Origin: Nocardiopsis alba DSM 43377
Lineage (GTDB): Bacteria; Actinomycetota; Actinomycetes; Streptosporangiales; Streptosporangiaceae
Direction of reading: 5' to 3'
Assembly: GCF_000341225.1 (NCBI RefSeq)
Contig: NZ_ANAC01000005.1
Coordinates: 62,001-126,000, forward strand
DNA: 64,000 nucleotides
Shown piece by piece: positions 56,083-64,000 of the stretch. How positions within the stretch are numbered: position 1 is the stretch's first letter; each line of letters starts with the position of its first letter. A program made the translations under genes and the position numbers. The notes under the pieces are model-generated. The model was not told the origin of the DNA, did not search any database, and saw nothing but the letters and a program-made list of their open reading frames with translations.

Positions 56083-56820
56083 ATGGCGATCGACCCGGAC
56101 AACCCACTGCCCAAGTACGTCCAACTCCGTGATCTGCTCCTGGACTGGATCGCCGCGACCGGACTGGGCGTGGACGACATGGTCCCCTCGGAGCGAGAAC
56201 TCAGCACCACCTATGGCCTGTCCCGCATGACCGTGCGTCAGACCATCGACCTGCTGGTGGCCGACGGTCGGCTCTATCGGGTACCGGGCAAGGGCACCTT
56301 CATCGCCCGTCCCAAGATCGAGATGTCCCTGGTCCTGGCCTCCTTCAGTGAGGACATGCGCGCGCGGGGCTATGAACCCGGCGCCCGCGAACTGATCCGC
56401 CAGGTCATCCCGGCCAGCGGTCACACCGCGCGCATGCTGGACATCGCTCCCGGAACCCTGGTCCACCACATCGAACGCATGCGCACCGCGGACGACGAGC
56501 CCATGGCGGTGGAGCGTTCCAACATCCCCGCCGCGATGGTCCCGGGCCTGGAGGACTACGACCTCGCCGAGAGATCCCTCTATGAGGTCCTGGAAAACGA
56601 GTTCGACATCCTGTTGGATTCCGGAGAACAGACCATCGAGGCCGGGATCTGCGACTCGGCCGACTCCCGTCTCCTCGGTCTGCCCGCGGGAAGCCCGGTG
56701 CTGATCATGCAGCGTCGCAGCTTCGCCAAGGGACAGTGCGTGGAACTGGCGCTGTCCACCTACCGTGCCGACCGCTACCAACTGCACTCACGGTTGGACC
56801 CGCGCAGGCACGGCGACTGA
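56083..56820 (+). CDS. GntR/HutC-family regulator, DasR-like
   Basis: A 245-residue protein. The winged helix covers about residues 10-75 (PKYVQLRDLLLDWI, PSERELSTTYGLSRMTVRQTIDLLVADGRLYRVPGKGTFIA). The UTRA effector domain follows (MSLVLASFSEDMRARGYEPG, ERMRTADDEPMAVERSNIP). It resembles DasR/NagR regulators that sense GlcNAc-6-phosphate or glucosamine-6-phosphate. ATG 56083 is clear. The gene is followed after 47 bases by the PTS EIIC gene, so it is probably co-transcribed with the transporter it controls. Confidence 0.92.
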   Translation: MAIDPDNPLPKYVQLRDLLLDWIAATGLGVDDMVPSERELSTTYGLSRMTVRQTIDLLVADGRLYRVPGKGTFIARPKIEMSLVLASFSEDMRARGYEPGARELIRQVIPASGHTARMLDIAPGTLVHHIERMRTADDEPMAVERSNIPAAMVPGLEDYDLAERSLYEVLENEFDILLDSGEQTIEAGICDSADSRLLGLPAGSPVLIMQRRSFAKGQCVELALSTYRADRYQLHSRLDPRRHGD

Positions 56821-56867
56821 CGTCCGCGCCCGCCCGGGGCGCCCGGTCGAGAGGAAGACCCCCCACC

Positions 56868-58343
56868 ATGTCGGACCCCGCTGCCGCCGACAGTTCGGCG
56901 AAACCCTCGAAGGAACCCACTCCGGGACGAAAGCGCGGGTCGTCCGCGCTGGCCGTGCTGCAACGGCTCGGTCGCAGTCTCATGATGCCGATCGCGGTCC
57001 TGCCCGCCGCCGCGATCCTGCTCCGTCTGGGGCAACCCGACCTGCTCGGGGCCGAAGGACTGGCCGGTATGCCCGGCATGGGCTGGATGGACCCCGTCTC
57101 CGGTGCCGTGGGCACGGCGGGCGACGCGATCTTCCAGGCCCTGCCGCTGCTCTTCGCCATCGGTGTGGCCATCGGCTTCGCCAAACGCGCCGATGGTTCG
57201 ACCGCGCTGGCCGCCGTCGTCGGCTACCTGGTCTTCGACCGGGTCGCCACCTGGACGATGGCCACCTTCGACGGTCCTCAGGGGGACCTCGGCTACCAGG
57301 TCACCTCCTATCCGCTCCCGGTCGACCCGGTGACCCGTGAACCCGTCACCGATCCGGAGACCCTCAACGAACTGACCCCGGTCATCGACCACGCGGTCAA
57401 GAACCCCACCGACGTGCTCGGCGGCATCGCGATCGGCCTGATCGCCGCGGTGCTGTGGCAGCGCTACCACCGGATCAAGCTGCCCACCTGGCTGGGTTTC
57501 TTCGGCGGACGCCGCTTCGTGCCCATCGTCACGGCCCTGGCCGGCCTGTTCATGGGTGTGGCTCTCGGCGTGCTCTGGCCCGTCGTGGGCATGTGGATCC
57601 AGAACCTGGGCGAGGGCATCATCGGCGCCGGAGCCCTGGGCGCGGGGATCTACGGGGTCATCAACCGCATCCTGCTGCCCATGGGCCTGCACCATGTGGT
57701 CAACTCGTTCATCTGGTTCGTCTCCGGCTCCTACACATCCGATGACGGCACCACCACGCACGGGGAGATCACCCGTTACTTCGCCGGGGACCCCGACGCG
57801 GGCGGCATGCTGTCCGGCTTCTTCCCCGTCCTGATGTTCGCCGTCCCCGGGGCCGCCCTGGCGATGTGGCTGGCCGCCGCCCCGGCACGCCGCGCTCAGA
57901 TCGGGTCGATCATGATCCCGGCCGCGCTGACCGCGTTCGTCACGGGCATCACCGAGCCGGTGGAGTTCGCCTTCATCTTCGTGGCCCCCCTGCTGTACGG
58001 GGTGCACATCGTGCTCACCGGCGTCTCGATGGCCGTGATGAACGCGCTCGACGTGCAACTGGGCTTCGGCTTCTCGGCAGGCCTGATCGACCTGTTGCTC
58101 AACGCCACGAAGGACAACACCCAGGGGTTGGGGATCCTGCTGCTGTTCGGGGTGCTCTACTTCCTGGTCTACTTCGGGATCTTCTACCTGCTCATCACCA
58201 GGCTGAACCTCCCCACCCCCGGCCGCGAGGCCGATCCGGAGGAGAACGCGGCGGCGCCCGTCTCCTCGACCGCCGGGTCGGAGAGCGGTGGGGACGCGCC
58301 ACCCCGGCGATCGTCGGACCAGGGTCCCGATCGCCCCGACTGA
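56868..58343 (+). CDS. PTS transporter subunit IIC, glucose/N-acetylglucosamine family
   Basis: A 491-residue permease with about ten membrane helices. Family motifs: SLMMPIAVLPAAAILLRLG, GVAIGFAKRADGSTALAAVVGY, MGLHHVVNSFIWF and the sugar-site loop GITEPVEFAFIFVAPLLYG. A hydrophilic insert near residues 140-180 (DPVTREPVTDPETLNE) is typical for the GlcNAc-type IIC. EIIB and EIIA are not fused; they are separate genes downstream, as in Streptomyces GlcNAc PTS. It imports sugar while EIIB phosphorylates it. A perfect 16-pair hairpin follows before EIIB. Confidence 0.94.
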   Translation: MSDPAAADSSAKPSKEPTPGRKRGSSALAVLQRLGRSLMMPIAVLPAAAILLRLGQPDLLGAEGLAGMPGMGWMDPVSGAVGTAGDAIFQALPLLFAIGVAIGFAKRADGSTALAAVVGYLVFDRVATWTMATFDGPQGDLGYQVTSYPLPVDPVTREPVTDPETLNELTPVIDHAVKNPTDVLGGIAIGLIAAVLWQRYHRIKLPTWLGFFGGRRFVPIVTALAGLFMGVALGVLWPVVGMWIQNLGEGIIGAGALGAGIYGVINRILLPMGLHHVVNSFIWFVSGSYTSDDGTTTHGEITRYFAGDPDAGGMLSGFFPVLMFAVPGAALAMWLAAAPARRAQIGSIMIPAALTAFVTGITEPVEFAFIFVAPLLYGVHIVLTGVSMAVMNALDVQLGFGFSAGLIDLLLNATKDNTQGLGILLLFGVLYFLVYFGIFYLLITRLNLPTPGREADPEENAAAPVSSTAGSESGGDAPPRRSSDQGPDRPD

Positions 58344-58350
58344 TCTGTGG

Positions 58351-58389
58351 CCGCGAGGTGTCCCGAGGATCTTTCGGGACACCTCGCGG
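58351..58389 (+). terminator. Perfect 16-bp hairpin between EIIC and EIIB
   Basis: CCGCGAGGTGTCCCGA (58351-58366) pairs exactly with 58374-58389; loop of seven bases. It separates genes of one pathway and could lower expression of the downstream genes or protect the EIIC mRNA end. Confidence 0.8.
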
Positions 58390-58485
58390 CGGAGGACCCT
58401 GGCGTGTGGCATGCGCCACCCCTAAGCTCGGCTCAGACTCACGGACGTGTCCCGCGGGGCACCCGATCTCAAGCACGGAGGGCAC

Positions 58486-58722
58486 ATGGCGGACAAGGCG
58501 GAGGCGATCGTCGCCGGACTCGGCGGTGCGGCCAACATCGAGGACATCGAGGCCTGCATCACCCGGCTGCGCACGGAGGTCGCCGACCCGGGGCTGGTAC
58601 GCGAGAACGACCTCAAGGCCGCCGGGGCCCACGGCGTCCTGGTCTCCGGGAACGTCGTCCAGGTCGTCGTCGGCCCCGAGGCCGACAGCCTCACCGACGA
58701 GATCCAGGATCTTCTCGAATAG
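58486..58722 (+). CDS. PTS EIIB protein, glucose/GlcNAc type
   Basis: A 78-residue single-domain EIIB. The phosphocysteine is C24 in IEACITRLRTEV, and the rest (LVRENDLKAAGAHGVLVSGNVVQVVVGPEADSL) is the family fold. It takes phosphate from EIIA and passes it to the sugar in EIIC on the cytoplasmic side. CGGAGGG precedes ATG 58486. A 142-base gap with a hairpin separates it from EIIC; the EIIA gene starts 96 bases later. Confidence 0.95.
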   Translation: MADKAEAIVAGLGGAANIEDIEACITRLRTEVADPGLVRENDLKAAGAHGVLVSGNVVQVVVGPEADSLTDEIQDLLE

Positions 58723-58818
58723 TCCATAGGGCTCGGAACGGGAGCGGTCAAGAGGACTCGGACCTTTTTGGTCGGTACGTTCTCGGATGAAGTCCCGTCC
58801 TCAGGGAAGACCTTCCCC

Positions 58819-59307
58819 ATGTCAGACGTGAACGGTGCGCTGCGCGTACTCTCCCCTGTCACCGGAACGGCGATGTCCCTGGAGACGGTGCCCGATCCGG
58901 TCTTCTCCCAGAGCATGGTCGGCCCCGGCCTCGCCGTGCACCCCGAGCCCGGACAGGAAGGCGGCCAGGAGTCCCGTCAGACGGCGGTGGCGCCCATCAC
59001 CGGGACCCTGGTCAAACTCCATCCGCACGCCTTCGTGGTGATGGCGCCCGACGCACGTCGCGGTGTCCTCGTCCACCTGGGCATCGATACCGTGCAGCTC
59101 GCCGGCGAGGGGTTCACGCTCCTGGCCGAGGAGGGCACCGAGGTCGTCGCGGGCGCCCCGGTGATCGAATGGTCGCCGGGGTCGGTCGCCTCCCTCGGCA
59201 AACCCTCCGTGGTGCCGGTGGTGGCCCTGGACGCCTCCGCCGACACCCTGAGCGAACACGTGGACGGCGCGGTGACGAGTGGGGAGGACCTCTTCGTCTG
59301 GACCTGA
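58819..59307 (+). CDS. crr: PTS EIIA protein, glucose type (Crr-like)
   Basis: A 162-residue cytoplasmic EIIA-Glc family protein. The phosphorylated residue is H86 in VHLGIDTVQL, with the partner His at 70 in LHPHAFV. SPVTGTAMSLETVPDPVFSQSMVGPGLAV is the family start. It receives phosphate from HPr and hands it to EIIB. ATG 58819 is chosen from the conserved start. No ptsH or ptsI lies in the window. The GH3 gene follows after 97 bases. Confidence 0.94.
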   Translation: MSDVNGALRVLSPVTGTAMSLETVPDPVFSQSMVGPGLAVHPEPGQEGGQESRQTAVAPITGTLVKLHPHAFVVMAPDARRGVLVHLGIDTVQLAGEGFTLLAEEGTEVVAGAPVIEWSPGSVASLGKPSVVPVVALDASADTLSEHVDGAVTSGEDLFVWT

Positions 59308-59404
59308 GCCGGAGCGCCCGAACGGCCCGAGGGTGGCCCCCGCCACTCGCGCGGACCGGATAGTCTCCGGCGGCAACCAGCGTTCCATCGGAGATGAAGC
59401 CCCA

Positions 59405-61078
<1,674 letters not shown>

Positions 61079-61115
61079 CCCCGGTCGGGGGCCGGGACAC
61101 CCACGAGGTTGAAAA

Positions 61116-61165
61116 GGGCGGGGAACGGGAAGAACCGTTGCCCGCCCGACCCCTTGGTCGGGCGG
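61116..61165 (+). terminator. Two mutually exclusive hairpins after the GH3 gene
   Basis: Stem 1: 61116-61128 with 61135-61147 (one mismatch). Stem 2: 61142-61151 with 61156-61165, ten perfect pairs, four-base loop. They share 61142-61147, so only one can form at a time. Either a plain terminator of the GH3 gene or an attenuator-like switch before the HAD gene. Confidence 0.55.
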
Positions 61166-61199
61166 TGGTTCAGACCACGGTCACCAAGGAGGGGATCGG

Positions 61200-61856
61200 A
61201 TGAACGGCACCCGACGAGGGGTCATCTCCGACTGGGGCGGTGTTCTCACACCGCCTCTTCTCGACGGCATCCGGGCCTGGCTCGACGCCGACCGGATCGA
61301 CGCGGACCACTACTACGAGGTCATGCGTCCCTACTTCGAGGGCACCCTGCCCGACAACCCCGTACACGCCCTGGAACGCGGCGAGATCGACACGGCCGAG
61401 TTCGAACGCGACCTGGCCGCCCTGTTGCGCTCCACCCACGGTGGCCCGGTACGGGCGGAGGGCCTCATCCACCGCATGTTCTCGCGCTTCGAACCGGTGC
61501 ACGACATGTACGAGACCCTGCGCGCCGCGCGCAGGAGCGGGGCCGGCACGGCGCTCCTCTCCAACTCCTGGGGCAACGGCTACCCGCGCGAACACTTCGC
61601 CACCACGTTCGACACCGTGGTCATCTCCGGTGAGGTGGGCATGCGCAAACCCGAGGAACGCATCTACCTGCACACCTGCGAACGGATGGGACTGGCGCCC
61701 GAGGACTGCGTGTTCATCGACGACCTCGAACACAACATCGAGACCGCCGAGGCGCTGGGCATGACCGGCATCCTGCACACCGACGTGGAGAGCACCCGCC
61801 GGGCGCTGGCCCGCTTCCTCGCCTCCGAGGACGAGACCGAACACCAACCGGCCTGA
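61200..61856 (+). CDS. HAD-superfamily hydrolase
   Basis: A 218-residue HAD-IA-type protein. Motif I is VISDWGGVLT with nucleophile D11; the usual second Asp is Gly, as in YihX-like enzymes. Motif II is LLSNSWG, motif III Lys is in GMRKPEERIY, and motif IV is FIDDLEHNI. The helical cap is short. It probably dephosphorylates a sugar phosphate or similar small molecule (inference). ATG 61200 follows AAGGAGGGG. Orientation matches the GH3 gene, but a hairpin pair lies between them. Confidence 0.9.
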   Translation: MNGTRRGVISDWGGVLTPPLLDGIRAWLDADRIDADHYYEVMRPYFEGTLPDNPVHALERGEIDTAEFERDLAALLRSTHGGPVRAEGLIHRMFSRFEPVHDMYETLRAARRSGAGTALLSNSWGNGYPREHFATTFDTVVISGEVGMRKPEERIYLHTCERMGLAPEDCVFIDDLEHNIETAEALGMTGILHTDVESTRRALARFLASEDETEHQPA

Positions 61857-61937
61857 CCGCCTTCGGGCTCCATCCGCACGGTCGGTCCCGGTTCTTTGGG
61901 AAACTCGTAGGAAACCGACCGCGCCTTGGAGCCTTCG

Positions 61938-62396
61938 ATGTACGTTTTCCTGCCCAGTACCGTCCCCGCCCTGGCGGCCCTCCTCGACGAGGGACGCCTG
62001 GAGGGGACCCCGCTGACCGCCTTCACGGCCGACGCGGGCCCCGACGGCGACTCCGAGGAGGCCGAGTACGCCGCCATGTACGCGGCGGCCGAGGCCTCGT
62101 TGCGGATGTTGGCGGCCGACCCCGCGGCCCCGCGCCGTCGGGTCGTCCTGGCCGCCGAGATGCCCGACCGCGCGATCGAACACGAGGCCCGGCACGGTGC
62201 CGATGTGGCCCGGGTCCTGCTCCAGGGCGCCGTCCCCTACAAGCGGCTCAAGTCCGTCCACGTGGACGACCCGGACGTCGCCGAGGACATCGCGGAGGCG
62301 GCCGCGGACCCGGATTCCGACGCCGCCGAGGACCACGAGCTCATGTGGTTCGCCGTCCAGGAGGCACGCCACCTCGTCGACGAGGCGACCGAGTAG
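61938..62396 (+). CDS. DUF6912 family protein
   Basis: A 152-residue soluble protein starting MYVFLPSTVPALAALLDEGRLEG, which matches the DUF6912 opening. The remainder is Ala/Glu/Asp-rich with VPYKRLKSVHVDDPDVAEDIAEA. GGAG lies six bases before ATG 61938, so the TTG at 61926 is unlikely. Function unknown. In actinobacteria the gene often follows a HAD-family gene, as here. Confidence 0.85.
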   Translation: MYVFLPSTVPALAALLDEGRLEGTPLTAFTADAGPDGDSEEAEYAAMYAAAEASLRMLAADPAAPRRRVVLAAEMPDRAIEHEARHGADVARVLLQGAVPYKRLKSVHVDDPDVAEDIAEAAADPDSDAAEDHELMWFAVQEARHLVDEATE

Positions 62397-62643
62397 GTCG
62401 TTCCTCTCCGGGGAGCGAGGGGCCTCCTCTCCAGAGAAGGGGGCGTCCCCACGTGCGAGTGTGGCGGGGGAGAACCCCTGTGACGTGGGGGGGATCCGGG
62501 GCGGAACTTTTTCGGAGAACGTGTTCCGGAACCGTTGTCGGAGAGGAGTATCGGGCGTAGAAAGAGGGCCAAGCCGCCGACGCGGAGCCGAAACCCCGCT
62601 TCCGTGCTCAGTGCCCTCTCTCGTTCGGTCCTCGGAGGCCGCC

Positions 62644-63891
62644 ATGCCCCCCAGCGCAAACGAACACCGGAACGAACCCGCCTGTCCCTTCCGTATGGAC
62701 CCGGCGGGAGGCGACCTCCAAGCGGAGGCCGCGGAACTCAGACAGGTAGGACCCGCGGTCCGGGCCGTGCTCCCCGGAGGGGTGGTGGCCTGGTCCGTCA
62801 CCCGCTACGAGTCGATCAAGGAACTGGTGTCCGACCCCCGGGTCTCCCGTGACTTCCGAGCGCACTGGCCCGACCGCGATCGGGTGCCCGACGGCTGGAC
62901 CCTGGGCGCGCTCACCTTCATGGAGGGCTTCCTCAACCGCTACGGAGAGGAGCACCGGCGCCTGCGCAGGATGGTCTCCCCGGCGTTCACCCCCAAACGC
63001 GTCCGCGCGTTGGAGGAGACCGTACGGGACCGGGCGCGCGTGCTCATCGCGGAGATGGCCCGGAGCGCCCCCGGAGACGTCGTGGACCTGCGCTCCTCCT
63101 TCTCCTGGCCACTGACCATGTGGGTGATCTGCGAGCTGCTCGGTGTCCCCGACGAACGCAGAGAGGCCCTGGGGGCAGCGGTGGACGCCCTCCTCGACAC
63201 CTCCGCCGCACCCGAACGGGCCCTCGAGACCCGCGGCCACATCTACCGCCTGCTGGCAGAACTGGCCGAGTACAAGAGGGAACATCCGGCGCCGGACCTG
63301 ACCGGGGACCTCACCGCCTACGAGGGCCGTGGGGAACTGAGCTCAGAGGAACTGGTCGGCACCCTGCTCCTCATGATCGGGGCCGGGTTCGAGACGGCGG
63401 TTAACCTCATCACCTCCTCCGTCCACTCCCTGCTCACCCACCCCGAACAGCGGGAACGCCTGGTTCGAGGGGAACTGTCGGCGGAGGAGGTCGTCGAGGA
63501 GTCGCTGCGGCGCGACCCGCCCGTCATGCACCTGCCCATGCGTTACGCGGTCGAGGACATCGACCTGGGGGAGGGGGCGCTGATCCGGCGCGGCGAGGCG
63601 ATCCTGGTCGGCTTCGGCGGCGGTGGCCGGGACCCGGAGCTCCACCCGGAGGCTCCGGACCTCTTCGACCCCGACCGCACGTCCAAGGAACACCTGTCCT
63701 TCGGCTTCGGCGCGCACTTCTGCGTGGGAGCCCACCTGGCCCGCCTGGAAGGACGGGTGGCCCTGGAGGAACTGTTCGCCACGCTCCCCGACCTGGAGCC
63801 GGCCGCCCCCGGGGCCGAACCCCCGAGGATCCCCTCGATCATCGTCAACGGCGCCGCCGAACTGCCGGTGATCCCCCACCCCGCCACCTGA
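62644..63891 (+). CDS. Cytochrome P450
   Basis: A 415-residue bacterial class I P450. The I-helix is LLMIGAGFETAVNL (acid-alcohol pair ET present), the ExxR motif is in EESLRRDPPV, and the heme loop FGFGAHFCVGAHLARLEG places the iron ligand at C360. The N-terminus is soluble with no membrane anchor. It needs ferredoxin and ferredoxin reductase, none of which is nearby. ATG 62644 follows GGAGG. No biosynthetic cluster is adjacent, so substrate is unknown. Confidence 0.95.
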   Translation: MPPSANEHRNEPACPFRMDPAGGDLQAEAAELRQVGPAVRAVLPGGVVAWSVTRYESIKELVSDPRVSRDFRAHWPDRDRVPDGWTLGALTFMEGFLNRYGEEHRRLRRMVSPAFTPKRVRALEETVRDRARVLIAEMARSAPGDVVDLRSSFSWPLTMWVICELLGVPDERREALGAAVDALLDTSAAPERALETRGHIYRLLAELAEYKREHPAPDLTGDLTAYEGRGELSSEELVGTLLLMIGAGFETAVNLITSSVHSLLTHPEQRERLVRGELSAEEVVEESLRRDPPVMHLPMRYAVEDIDLGEGALIRRGEAILVGFGGGGRDPELHPEAPDLFDPDRTSKEHLSFGFGAHFCVGAHLARLEGRVALEELFATLPDLEPAAPGAEPPRIPSIIVNGAAELPVIPHPAT

Positions 63892-63903
63892 GCCCGGCCG
63901 AGG

Positions 63904-64000
63904 TCATCGCCCCTCGTAGAGGATCCACACGGTGGAGGTGAGACCGAGTCGGTCGGCGAACCGGACGCGACCGCGGGCCGCGAACCCCAGGGGTTCGCGA
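63904..64000 (-). CDS. 3' end of an unidentified gene, cut by the window edge
   Basis: The last 31 codons of a minus-strand gene: REPLGFAARGRVRFADRLG, then TSTVWILYEGR and TGA at 63904-63906. Codon use is normal. It is convergent with the P450 gene, 12 bases away. Too short to assign. Confidence 0.5.
   Translation of the reverse strand, partial: REPLGFAARGRVRFADRLGLTSTVWILYEGR

Overview
The window is a chromosomal segment of a high-GC actinobacterium, most likely of the Nocardiopsis/Streptosporangiales type (inference from codon use, gene families and gene order). Hallmarks are WhiB2, MtrA-MtrB-LpqB, the coenzyme F420 genes fbiA/fbiB/fbiC, a SpoIIM/RDD/MoxR/DUF58 block, and long-form HPF next to SecA. 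Much of it follows a gene order I recall from Mycobacterium (TIGR03089 - fbiA/fbiB - whiB2 - metallopeptidase-like - DUF3499 - manB - sahH - mtrA/mtrB - lpqB - comF - hpf - secA), so this is core chromosome, not an island. I found no tRNA, rRNA, CRISPR array, insertion sequence or prophage.

Layout. 0-7.4 kb: a DUF3592 membrane protein, TIGR03089, and a glycan set (GT-C-like membrane glycosyltransferase, polyprenyl-phosphate-type GT2, GT4, and a UPF0104/LPG-synthase-like membrane protein). 7.5-15.5 kb: fbiC, a secreted GH18 chitinase, a CPA1 Na+/H+ antiporter, and the fbiA-fbiB operon. 15.7-24.8 kb: a four-helix membrane protein with a very long Gln/Tyr/Gly/Ala repeat tail, whiB2, a giant GT2 membrane protein, a DUF5719 protein, a metallopeptidase-like protein and DUF3499. 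24.9-32.6 kb: manB, a Trm112-like small protein, a membrane Ser/Thr kinase, an unknown protein, a MerR regulator, and two adjacent S-adenosylhomocysteinase genes of different subtypes. 32.6-42.3 kb: RDD and SpoIIM proteins, an NB-ARC/TPR (STAND) protein, and the operon membrane protein - DUF4129 - DUF4350 - MoxR - DUF58. 42.8-53.4 kb: mtrA-mtrB-lpqB, comF, an 0.8 kb gap, hpf, a frameshifted membrane-protein gene, and secA. 53.5-64 kb: an Lrp/LysE divergent pair, an amino-sugar module (SIS isomerase/deaminase, GntR regulator, PTS EIIC, EIIB, EIIA, GH3 lipoprotein), a HAD hydrolase, DUF6912, a cytochrome P450 and the 3' end of one more gene.

How genes work together. fbiA, fbiB and fbiC supply most of F420 biosynthesis. 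The GH3 lipoprotein would release GlcNAc-type sugar outside, the three separate PTS proteins would import and phosphorylate it, the SIS enzyme would process the phosphosugar, and the GntR regulator probably binds a palindrome between itself and the SIS gene. MtrA/MtrB/LpqB coordinate envelope and cell-cycle functions. The points most worth a second look are the tandem S-adenosylhomocysteinases, the prion-like repeat protein, the STAND gene inside a conserved neighbourhood, paired operator-like palindromes upstream of whiB2, and the single-base frameshift at 50.1 kb.
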